In this document: in pieces, positions 57,133 through 64,000 of the stretch
Layout: each line of letters starts with the position of its first letter
How positions within the stretch are numbered: position 1 is the first letter of the stretch
NCBI RefSeq assembly: GCF_011040495.1
Contig: NZ_CP049037.1
Location: 62,001-126,000, forward strand
From: Pseudohalocynthiibacter aestuariivivens
GTDB taxonomy: Bacteria; Pseudomonadota; Alphaproteobacteria; Rhodobacterales; Rhodobacteraceae
Reading direction: 5' to 3'
Length of the DNA: 64,000 nucleotides
Notes under the pieces: model-generated
Databases searched by the model: none
What the model was told of the DNA's origin: nothing
What the model saw: only the letters and a program-made list of their open reading frames with translations
Made by a program: the position numbers and the translations under genes

Positions 57133-57581
57133 CATTATCCGAGCATTCCAGCACGATCCGGGCAACGCGCGGCCCGTAGCGGGCCTCGATATCGCGCGCG
57201 GCATCCATGCCCCCCTGATCCTCGACAGCGTCATGCAACAGCCCTGCAATGGCCTGATCCTCGTCGCCGCCATATTCGATCACGAGGGCGCAGACCGACA
57301 GGAGGTGAGAGATATAGGGTATGTTCGCGCCTTTGCGTCGCTGGCTGCGGTGCAGCCGTGATGCATAGCTCAGCGCGTCGTCGAAACGATCTGATGTCAT
57401 GGGTTTTCCCCTTATTTATGGAAAGCGCAGGTGTCCCTGCCGCTATAGTTTAGGCGGCTGAACTGGAATGAGCAACAAAACCCAGTCGAAGAAATTCTGT
57501 TGTGGTCAAAATCCGACACTCGTTCGGTCGCAAAGCGAGGGGACGTGCCCGGTGCGGGTCAGGTTTGATGGGGGGAAGTTG

Positions 57582-58436
57582 ATGGAGTTCAGCATGACCT
57601 ATGCCGCCGAAAAATTGATCAACCTCGCAGACTATCCCATTCATATACCGGGTCCCGCGCGCGATGCGGTTCTGGCGCGGGTGCGTGGTGCACTTGCTCA
57701 GGATGGCTGCGCGGTGATCAAGAAGTTCCTGACACCTGCGGGGATTGCCGCGTTGACCGCAGAGGCTGACAGCGTGGCAGAGCAGGGGCATCGATCCTTT
57801 AACCGTACCAATGCGTACTTCACGCAGGATGACCCCAGCCTGCCGCAGGACGATCCGCGTCGACAGTTCTACGACCGATCTAATGCGTTCATTCCGGCAG
57901 ATAATTTCGTTGCGGATGCGCCGCTCCGATCGGTTTATGATTTCCCCGGATTCGATGAGTTCATTCGCGAGTGTCTGCAAGAAGAGGCATTTTACCGCTA
58001 CGCTGATCCTTTGGCGGATGTGATCGTGAACATGGCGGAGGAAGGGAACGGATTTCCTTGGCATTTCGACACCAACAATTTCACCGTGACGCTGGCGATC
58101 CAGAACGCAGAAAGCGGCGGAGCATTCGAATACGCGCCCGGCATTCGCGAAGGTGATGAGAACTTTGCCGAAGTCGCGCGCGTGCTTGCGGGGACGTCTG
58201 ACAGGGTTAAGGTGCTGGAACTCGAGCCGGGTGATTTGCAGCTGTTTCGCGGACGGTACTCGTTGCACCGGGTTGCCCCGTTACGCGGCGCGCGACGACG
58301 CTATGTGGCGATCTTTTCCTACGTGCAGGAACCCGGCATGGTCGGCGCACCGGAACGCACGATGCAGTTATACGGGCGGACGTTGCCGATCCACCATCAA
58401 CGTGCCGGGCAGCGCAATGATGCCTATATAGACTGA
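57582..58436 (+). CDS. 2-oxoglutarate/Fe(II)-dependent oxygenase-like protein
   Basis: A 284-residue double-stranded beta-helix protein. The iron triad is His161 and Asp163 (PWHFDTNNF) plus His229 (YSLHRVAP); an Arg near 238-240 (GARRRYVAIF) could bind 2-oxoglutarate. Because Asp163 is present, hydroxylation or another oxidation is expected rather than halogenation, where related enzymes have Gly or Ala at that site. GGGGGAAG lies just before ATG 57582; ATG 57594 is possible. The neighbours give no clue to the substrate, which may be a small amino acid or metabolite. Confidence 0.78.
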   Translation: MEFSMTYAAEKLINLADYPIHIPGPARDAVLARVRGALAQDGCAVIKKFLTPAGIAALTAEADSVAEQGHRSFNRTNAYFTQDDPSLPQDDPRRQFYDRSNAFIPADNFVADAPLRSVYDFPGFDEFIRECLQEEAFYRYADPLADVIVNMAEEGNGFPWHFDTNNFTVTLAIQNAESGGAFEYAPGIREGDENFAEVARVLAGTSDRVKVLELEPGDLQLFRGRYSLHRVAPLRGARRRYVAIFSYVQEPGMVGAPERTMQLYGRTLPIHHQRAGQRNDAYID

Positions 58437-58469
58437 ACTGCGCCGCCGGATCCTGTACCTGTCGCAGGT

Positions 58470-59972
58470 TTAACCTGCGCGGCGATCCTCAAAACTGAGG
58501 GCGATGAAGCTGGGCATGTGGTCCCCCATGCCGACGACCTTGCTGCCGCCACCGGAATTGTCACGACCCCGGCCACCACGTCCACCGCGCGATCTGGAAT
58601 TGTTTTCTTCTCGCGCTTCAGGGCTGGGCTGCGCTTCGGGTGTAACTGTCGGCTGTTCTTCGGTCTTCGCCGGGGCCTTTGCCTCAACCTCTTGGGTCTC
58701 TTGAGGTGTATCCGCTGGTTTGCGTCGGCTGCGGCTGCGGCGCGGTTTGCTGGGCTTTTCGTCTGCGGCATCCGTGGCATCGGTGACATCCGTAGCGCTA
58801 TCCTGAGGGGCGGGCGCCCCTGAGGCCAGCGGATTATCCAGACGCGGGATTTCTTTTTGGATCAACGACTCGATGGCTGACAGGTTTTTCTCGTCGCGTG
58901 GAATACAGACCATCATGGCCTTGCCTTCGCGACCAGCGCGACCTGTGCGCCCGATCCGGTGTACATAATCCTCGGGGTGGCCCGGTACGTCAAAGTTGAA
59001 CACATGGCTCACCGCGGGCACATCAAGGCCACGCGCGGCCACATCAGAGGCTACCAGAAAGCGCAGTGTGCCTTCGCGGAAGCCGTCCAGAGTGCGCGTG
59101 CGCTGGCTCTGATCCAGATCACCGTGGATCGGTGCCGCGTCATAGCCGTATTTTTTCAGTGATTTTGCGACGATGTCCACATCCGTCTTACGGTTGCAGA
59201 AGATGATTGCATTCGTGCATTTGTCGCCTTCATTTTCAATCAAGGCGCGCAGAAGCTTGCGTTTTTCACTGGCTTCGCGGTCACGGCGCGAGCCTTTGAA
59301 CATCACGACGACCTGTTTAATCGTCTCAGACGCGGTGGCCTGACGGGCGACTTCGATTCGTGCTGGGGCACTGAGGAACGTATTGGTGATCCGCTCGATC
59401 TCAGGCGCCATTGTGGCTGAAAAGAACAGCGTCTGCCGGGTGAATGGCGTCAGCGAGAAGATGCGTTCGATATCGGGAATGAACCCCATGTCGAGCATTC
59501 TGTCGGCCTCGTCCACCACCATGATCTGAACCCCGGTGAGCAGAAGTTTGCCCCGCTCGAAATGATCCAGCAGGCGGCCGGGGGTGGCGATCAGGACGTC
59601 AACGCCCTTGTCGATCAGCTTGTCCTGTTCCTTGAACGAAACACCGCCGATCAGCAGCGCCTTGGTCAGTTTCAGGTGTTTGGAATAGGTGTCGAAATTT
59701 TCGGCCACTTGCGCGGCGAGCTCGCGCGTCGGGCACAACACCAGACTGCGCGGCATGCGGGCCCGTGCCCGGCCGCGCGCCAGAAGCGAAAGCATCGGTA
59801 GTGTGAAACTGGCGGTCTTGCCGGTTCCGGTCTGGGCGATGCCCAGCACGTCCTTACCTTCCAGCGCGGGGGGAATCGCGCCTTCCTGAATGGGGGTGGG
59901 GCTTTCGTAGCCTGCTTCGTCTATGGCTTTCAGAACCTTCGGGTTCAGATTCAGATCAGAGAATTTTGTCAT
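58470..59972 (-). CDS. DEAD-box RNA helicase (RhlE-like)
   Basis: A 500-residue ATP-dependent RNA helicase. Motifs in order: Q motif (YESPTPIQEGAIPPAL near 20-35), I AQTGTGKT, Ia PTRELAAQV, II VDEADRMLD, III FSATM, IV IIFCNRKTDV, V ASDVAARGLDVPAV, VI HRIGRTGRAG. The tail (about 395-500) is a charged, low-complexity region rich in Ser/Arg/Glu and RGG-like GGRGGRGRDN, probably for RNA contact. ATG 59972 gives MTKFSDLNL, the normal RhlE N terminus. Likely a role in ribosome assembly or RNA decay; RNase J is encoded 3 kb away. Confidence 0.93.
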   Translation of the reverse strand: MTKFSDLNLNPKVLKAIDEAGYESPTPIQEGAIPPALEGKDVLGIAQTGTGKTASFTLPMLSLLARGRARARMPRSLVLCPTRELAAQVAENFDTYSKHLKLTKALLIGGVSFKEQDKLIDKGVDVLIATPGRLLDHFERGKLLLTGVQIMVVDEADRMLDMGFIPDIERIFSLTPFTRQTLFFSATMAPEIERITNTFLSAPARIEVARQATASETIKQVVVMFKGSRRDREASEKRKLLRALIENEGDKCTNAIIFCNRKTDVDIVAKSLKKYGYDAAPIHGDLDQSQRTRTLDGFREGTLRFLVASDVAARGLDVPAVSHVFNFDVPGHPEDYVHRIGRTGRAGREGKAMMVCIPRDEKNLSAIESLIQKEIPRLDNPLASGAPAPQDSATDVTDATDAADEKPSKPRRSRSRRKPADTPQETQEVEAKAPAKTEEQPTVTPEAQPSPEAREENNSRSRGGRGGRGRDNSGGGSKVVGMGDHMPSFIALSFEDRRAG

Positions 59973-60189
59973 GTATATCCGTGGTTTACGGACACGACTT
60001 GGCCCGTACGTCTGATTGGGTCCAAGGCCCCAACGGCCCCGTGGTTTTCCACATAAGAAGACCCTTGACCGGCGATGTAACGTAATTTCGGGATCAGGGC
60101 AATGCGACATGCCGTAACGTGTCCAATCCGGCGGAAGTCACGAAAATTGTTGCGTATTTGGCACCAATCGCCTTCTGCGTGGCGCGGCG

Positions 60190-61137
60190 TTACCCGTAGT
60201 TTGGAAAATGCCGCGCGCGTTTCGCGTCCAGATCAAGCGATATCCGGTGCAGTAGATCATGTTCCGCCAAGCGTGCACGCAGATCCGGCGAAGCGGTACA
60301 AACCTCGTCGTAGAACCTCCGCAACGCCGTATCGCCGCCTTCGGCTTCGATCAGGGAGAACAGATTGTTCATCGTCGTTGCGTTGCTGCCAGAGGCCTTT
60401 AGCGCGGGGCGATATGAACCGCTCTCCAGCCGATAACGATAGGCGCGCTGCCAGTCCTCCCAACTGGGGGCATGAAAATGGCACAGCTGGGTTTGGGACA
60501 GTTCGAAATCATTGGGGATCTGTTCGGCATCCAGAAAGGCATTGTGGATGCGAAATTTCAGCCCCTTGGTGCCGGTGCGCACAAAAATCTTGCCGGTCAC
60601 ATGGCTGAGGAAGCCGCCATTCAGATGTGCCCCGTAGGTCGGATAAATCTGTTCGGTCTGACGGTTACGGATGTTCTGACGCGGCGCGCATCCTTTGAAC
60701 CAGGTACGGCTGGTATCATCGCCGGGCAGGGGGGCCAGCGCCTCTATCGGGCGCACCCGCGCTGTCGGGGCATCGTCGGGCAGGTCTGACAATTGTTCGG
60801 CAATGGGACGCGCGGGCCAGAGGAATTCATCCACGTCGATATGTGCCAGCCAGTCCACGCCGGGCCGACGGCGATAGGCGCGCGTGGCATTCATCGTCTG
60901 GCGCACCTGATGCGCGTCGGGACGGCGTCGGCGTTCGGCCCAGTACTCGTCATCGGTCAGGATGACATTGCATCGTGGATGGCCCTGCAATGCCTCGCGT
61001 GCCTGCGGACAATCGGCATCCAGATAGATGTGTATCCTGTGCGCACCCAGATCGAGGTGATGCGCTGCGAAATTCAGTATGGCGGTCGTATCTGCCTTGA
61101 TCGTCGATACGACGCCCCATTTGGGCAGCGAGCTCAC
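60190..61137 (-). CDS. Glycosyltransferase family 2-like protein
   Basis: A 315-residue protein of the Glyco_tranf_2_4 type. It begins WGVVSTIKADTTAILNFAAHHL, then GAHRIHIYLDADC, and contains WLAHIDVDEFLWPA near 100, whose DxD-like triad binds the metal and nucleotide sugar. Later segments (HNAFLDAEQIPNDF, CHFHAPSWEDWQRAY) fit relatives of surface-glycan enzymes. GTG 61137, with CGAGG 7 bases upstream, is preferred because the N terminus then starts at the conserved strand. Acceptor unknown. Confidence 0.82.
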   Translation of the reverse strand: MSSLPKWGVVSTIKADTTAILNFAAHHLDLGAHRIHIYLDADCPQAREALQGHPRCNVILTDDEYWAERRRRPDAHQVRQTMNATRAYRRRPGVDWLAHIDVDEFLWPARPIAEQLSDLPDDAPTARVRPIEALAPLPGDDTSRTWFKGCAPRQNIRNRQTEQIYPTYGAHLNGGFLSHVTGKIFVRTGTKGLKFRIHNAFLDAEQIPNDFELSQTQLCHFHAPSWEDWQRAYRYRLESGSYRPALKASGSNATTMNNLFSLIEAEGGDTALRRFYDEVCTASPDLRARLAEHDLLHRISLDLDAKRARHFPNYG

Positions 61138-61331
61138 GGGTGCGCCTCGGTATGTAATGTGCGGTGGACCATAGCGCGACAATGGCGGCGCATTCGGGAC
61201 GGTGCAAGCTGCGTTTGCACCGGGGTGTTTCCCAAATTTCTGCAGGGTGGCGCGGCAAACAACGCCTGCGCCACCTTGCAGAGCGCGCCTGTGCGTTCTA
61301 CATCGGAAGTCAGACGCAAAGGAGGGCATAT

Positions 61332-61568
61332 ATGTCCATTCTCGCCAGCGAAATCGAAGACATGATCCGCGACGCGTTCCCCAACGCGAAAATCAATGTG
61401 CAGGGGGATGATGGCGCGCATTTTGCCGCCGAAGTCGTCGACGAGAGCTTTCGCGGAAAGAACCGCGTGCAGCAGCAGCGCGCCGTCTATGCCGCCCTCA
61501 AAGGCAAGATGGATGGCTCTGCCGGCGAACTTCATGCGCTGGCGCTGACAACGCGGGCCCCCGACTGA
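61332..61568 (+). CDS. BolA family protein
   Basis: A 78-residue BolA/IbaG-like protein: EIEDMIRDAFPNAKINVQG at the N terminus and HFAAEVVDESFRGKNRVQQQRAVYAAL in the middle, here seen as FRGKNRVQQQRAVY. The Arg/Gln-rich helix and later HALAL include the conserved His that can help ligate a [2Fe-2S] cluster with a CGFS glutaredoxin. Its neighbour at 61612 is such a glutaredoxin. AAGGAGG precedes the ATG. Confidence 0.9.
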   Translation: MSILASEIEDMIRDAFPNAKINVQGDDGAHFAAEVVDESFRGKNRVQQQRAVYAALKGKMDGSAGELHALALTTRAPD

Positions 61569-61611
61569 CGGCACCGGAGCGCCCAACCAGACATTCAGGA
61601 AAGCAGACACA

Positions 61612-61974
61612 ATGACCGATGCAAAGACCCAGATCGCAGAGACTGTCAAAGCCAACGATGTGGTGCTCTACATGAAGGGCACCAAATCCATGCCGCAATG
61701 CGGATTTTCGTCCCGCGTGGCAGGGGTTCTCAATTTCATGGGTGTGGATTTCACCGACGTGAACGTGCTGGCCGACGAAGGCCTGCGTCAGGGGATCAAG
61801 GACTATTCCGACTGGCCGACCATTCCCCAGCTATACGTCAAGGGCGAGTTTGTCGGCGGCTGCGACATCATCACCGAGATGACCCTGTCGGGTGAATTGG
61901 ATACGTTGTTCGAGGAAAACGGCGTAACCTACGATAAGGGCGCGGCAGACAAGATCCGCGAAGCCAACGCCTGA
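61612..61974 (+). CDS. grxD: Monothiol CGFS glutaredoxin
   Basis: A 120-residue Grx4/GrxD-type glutaredoxin that carries or transfers [2Fe-2S] clusters. The CGFS active site is Cys30 (SMPQCGFSSRVAGVL). The glutathione sites are present: WPTIPQLYVKGEFVGGCDI near 75-93, with the TIPQ cis-Pro. It is encoded next to a BolA protein, its well-known partner in iron-sulfur sensing and trafficking. Confidence 0.94.
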   Translation: MTDAKTQIAETVKANDVVLYMKGTKSMPQCGFSSRVAGVLNFMGVDFTDVNVLADEGLRQGIKDYSDWPTIPQLYVKGEFVGGCDIITEMTLSGELDTLFEENGVTYDKGAADKIREANA

Positions 61975-62012
61975 TCCTGTCAGGCTTTAGTCTGTCGCAT
62001 GCAAGAATAACA

Positions 62013-62047
62013 GAAAGCCCGGGGCGTCATCACTGACCCGGGCTTTC
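62013..62047. terminator. Bidirectional terminator between grxD and purL
   Basis: GAAAGCCCGGG (62013-62023) and CCCGGGCTTTC (62037-62047) form an 11-bp perfect stem around a 13-base loop. The A/T ends of the stem supply short T-runs in either direction, so it can stop both converging genes (grxD and purL). Confidence 0.8.
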
Positions 62048-62102
62048 ATCGTTCTAAGAATACCGGAACGCCCGACCTGCCGTTGGCCGCAGCGTTATGC
62101 AT

Positions 62103-64000
62103 TTATGCGAATTGCTTGGCAAAACTACCCCGGAAAACCTCGGACAATTCCGCCAGCGGCGCAGATGCGCTGCCCAGCGTGACGGCATCACCGGCGAACC
62201 GGCCGACGCTCGCGATTGCCACGCCGGATTGCGCTGCGGCGGTCATCAGTGCCTCGGCTTGATCAAAGTTGCAGGCGACCAGATAGCGCCCCTGATCCTC
62301 GCCAAACAGCGACGCAGTGTCGTCCGTGTCAAGGATCACGCCGACGCCAGCGGTTTCGGCCATTTCAAACGCAGCGAGTGCCAGACCACCATCGCCCAGG
62401 TCGGTGCAGGCGCGGATCATCGCGTGATTGGCGCGGATGAACTCGCCGTTGCGTTTTTCAATCTCCAGATCAACTGGCGGCGCGTCACCCTCGGCGCGGC
62501 CAAACACTTCGGCCAGCAACGCGGATTGCCCCAGATGCGATCCAACTTCGCCGATTACCAATGCCACATGGCCCTCGCGGGCAATGCCGGTGATGGCCTC
62601 ATCCTCGTGCGCGATCAGGCCGACGGCACCGATTGTCGGCGTTGGCAGGATCGCCGCGCCATCGGTCTCGTTATAAAGCGAAACGTTGCCCGACACGATT
62701 GGCATGTCGAGGGCTGCGACCGCGGCACCGATGCCTTTGATCGCGCCAACGAATTGTCCCATGATCTCTGGCTTTTCGGGGTTACCGAAATTGAGGTTGT
62801 CCGTGGTGGCCAGCGGCGTGGCCCCCAGCGCCGACAGGTTGCGGTAAGCTTCTGCCACCGCCTGCCGTCCGCCCATCTCGGGGTTGGCCTGAACATAGCG
62901 CGGCGTCACGTCCGAGGTGAAGGCCAGCAGCTTGTCCGTGCCATGTACCCGAATCATACCAGCGCCAAGGCCGGGGCCGCGTGCGGTATCGGCCATGACC
63001 ATCGTATCGTATTGTTGGTAGACCCAGTCACGGCTGCAATAGTTCGGTGCGGCGATCAGCAGCTTGAGCGCATCGATAGGATCGACCTGCGGAACTGACG
63101 CGGGATCAAGCGGTTGGGCTGCGGGCGTTTCCACCCATGGACGATCATATTCCGGCGCGGTGCCAGACAATGCGGCCAGCGGCAGATCTGCTTTCACCTC
63201 GCCATTCAGCAGGATCAGGAAACGGTCGTCGGCAATGGTTTCGCCGACGATGGCGAAATCGAGGTCCCATTTTTCGAACACTGCGCGGGCTTCTGCCTCG
63301 AGCGATGGTTCCAGAACCATCAACATGCGTTCCTGGCTCTCTGACAGCATCATTTCATAGGCGGTCATGTTGGCTTCGCGTTGCGGGACTGATTCGAGGT
63401 TCAGTTTGACACCAAGCCCGCCCTTGTCCCCCATTTCCACCGCTGAACAGGTCAGGCCTGCGGCCCCCATGTCCTGAATGGAGATAACGGCCCCGGTTGC
63501 CATCAGTTCAAGCGTGGCTTCCATCAGACGTTTTTCGGTGAAGGGATCGCCGACCTGAACAGTGGGGCGTTTTTCCTCGATCGTGTCATCGAATTCGGCT
63601 GACGCCATCGTGGCCCCGCCGACGCCGTCGCGACCCGTCTTGGCACCCAGATAGACCACCGGACGACCGACACCGGACGCGGCGGAATAGAAAATCTTGT
63701 CCGTATCCGCGAGACCCGCTGCAAACGCATTTACAAGGCAGTTACCGTTATAGGCCGGGTCAAAGCGCAGCTCGCCGCCCACGGTGGGCACGCCGAAACA
63801 GTTGCCGTAGCCGCCAACGCCCGCGACCACACCATGCACCAGCTGGCGTGTCTTGGGGTGATCAGGGGCGCCGAAACTGAGCGAATTCATCGCCGCGACC
63901 GGGCGTGCGCCCATTGTGAACACATCGCGCAGGATGCCGCCGACGCCCGTGGCCGCGCCCTGATAGGGCTCGATATAGGAGGGGTGGTTATGGCTCTCCA
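62103..64000 (-). CDS. purL: Phosphoribosylformylglycinamidine synthase subunit PurL, 5'-truncated by window edge
   Basis: ATP-dependent step four of purine synthesis. About 632 residues of the C-terminal part are visible; the frame is open past 64000 and starts outside. Conserved motifs are [22 protein letters not shown] at the open end (seen as HNHPS and [14 protein letters not shown]), [19 protein letters not shown] and the second half [16 protein letters not shown]. It is the separate small-form PurL (about 720 residues), used with PurQ and PurS, not the fused enterobacterial type. It is convergent with grxD. Confidence 0.96.
   Translation of the reverse strand, partial: ESHNHPSYIEPYQGAATGVGGILRDVFTMGARPVAAMNSLSFGAPDHPKTRQLVHGVVAGVGGYGNCFGVPTVGGELRFDPAYNGNCLVNAFAAGLADTDKIFYSAASGVGRPVVYLGAKTGRDGVGGATMASAEFDDTIEEKRPTVQVGDPFTEKRLMEATLELMATGAVISIQDMGAAGLTCSAVEMGDKGGLGVKLNLESVPQREANMTAYEMMLSESQERMLMVLEPSLEAEARAVFEKWDLDFAIVGETIADDRFLILLNGEVKADLPLAALSGTAPEYDRPWVETPAAQPLDPASVPQVDPIDALKLLIAAPNYCSRDWVYQQYDTMVMADTARGPGLGAGMIRVHGTDKLLAFTSDVTPRYVQANPEMGGRQAVAEAYRNLSALGATPLATTDNLNFGNPEKPEIMGQFVGAIKGIGAAVAALDMPIVSGNVSLYNETDGAAILPTPTIGAVGLIAHEDEAITGIAREGHVALVIGEVGSHLGQSALLAEVFGRAEGDAPPVDLEIEKRNGEFIRANHAMIRACTDLGDGGLALAAFEMAETAGVGVILDTDDTASLFGEDQGRYLVACNFDQAEALMTAAAQSGVAIASVGRFAGDAVTLGSASAPLAELSEVFRGSFAKQFA

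Larger units (their letters stand above)
55324..57400 (-). pseudogene. HD-domain hydrolase (RelA/SpoT-type HD) disrupted by an IS
   Basis: The N-terminal part (57400 down to 57133) has the HD domain: HRSQRRKGANIPYISHLL and IAGLLHDAVEDQGG. The C-terminal part (55623 down to 55324) resumes at KPKWRDRKESYLSGITD and contains VLVTACDKLHNATTIL. Removing the IS and one CATT copy joins them in frame as ECSDNDGHTKPKWRDRKE, exactly as the family expects. The full gene would be about 188 codons. Small stand-alone HD proteins like this can hydrolyse (p)ppGpp or other nucleotides; here the gene should be inactive, since the split falls between the HD motif and the downstream conserved Asp/Lys/His segment. 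Confidence 0.9.

Noticed and set aside
58463..58479. CGCAGGT-TTA-ACCTGCG hairpin as terminator between the oxygenase and helicase genes
   Set aside because: Only 7 bp with no T-run on either strand, and it contains the helicase stop codon; too weak to call.
1..64000. CRISPR arrays, tRNA or rRNA genes, prophage or phage attachment sites
   Set aside because: No regularly spaced repeats, no cloverleaf or rRNA-like sequence and no phage genes were seen in any gap; the gaps are nearly all below 220 bases.

Overview
The window is 64 kb of GC-rich alphaproteobacterial chromosome, most probably from the Rhodobacterales (roseobacter group). The evidence is the gene content and order: a complex I (nuo) operon interleaved with DUF5333 and DUF5337 genes and ending in nuoN, then birA, coaX and an RNase J gene; a full leucine-degradation cluster; and overlapping glmU-glmS. 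The taxonomic call is an inference from family knowledge, not a database search. No rRNA, tRNA or CRISPR array was found. Genes are tightly packed and no gene-free stretch exceeds about 220 bases.

Region 1 (1-7.9 kb): the end of a DUF3422 membrane protein, then a divergent peptide-type ABC transporter (two permeases and a binding protein on the minus strand, a double ATPase on the plus strand) followed by an M20 amidohydrolase. Region 2 (7.9-11.8 kb): a GT4 glycosyltransferase, the Kdo transferase waaA, moaA and a small lipoprotein. Region 3 (11.8-18 kb): glmU and glmS (glmS carries a frameshift at a five-C run), a phosphoglycolate phosphatase-like HAD protein, a DegT-type aminotransferase, a CreA-like protein and a flavin-oxidase-like protein.

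Region 4 (18.1-29.5 kb): leucine/isovalerate catabolism, in the order ivd, DUF1311 protein, flavodoxin-like reductase, acyl-CoA synthetase, carboxylase beta subunit, thermonuclease-like protein, biotin-carrying carboxylase alpha subunit, two GSTs, HMG-CoA lyase and methylglutaconyl-CoA hydratase. Together they can convert isovaleryl-CoA to acetyl-CoA and acetoacetate. A good promoter with a perfect palindrome at the expected transcription start precedes ivd.

Region 5 (29.6-55.3 kb): an SGNH-hydrolase-like gene broken by an in-frame TGA, then a 21-kb operon holding all fourteen complex I subunits (nuoA-N) plus about sixteen accessory genes, several of them tiny. Notable are a C-terminal domain of NuoE duplicated in the membrane protein encoded next to it, and a His/Glu repeat in NuoL. 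A strong terminator closes the operon, followed by birA, coaX and the RNase J gene.

Region 6 (55.3-64 kb): an HD-domain hydrolase gene is split by a complete 1,509-bp IS5-type element with imperfect 17-bp inverted repeats and a 4-bp CATT target duplication. Then come a 2-oxoglutarate/Fe(II) oxygenase, a DEAD-box RNA helicase, a glycosyltransferase, a BolA protein with a CGFS glutaredoxin, a bidirectional terminator, and purL, which runs off the end.
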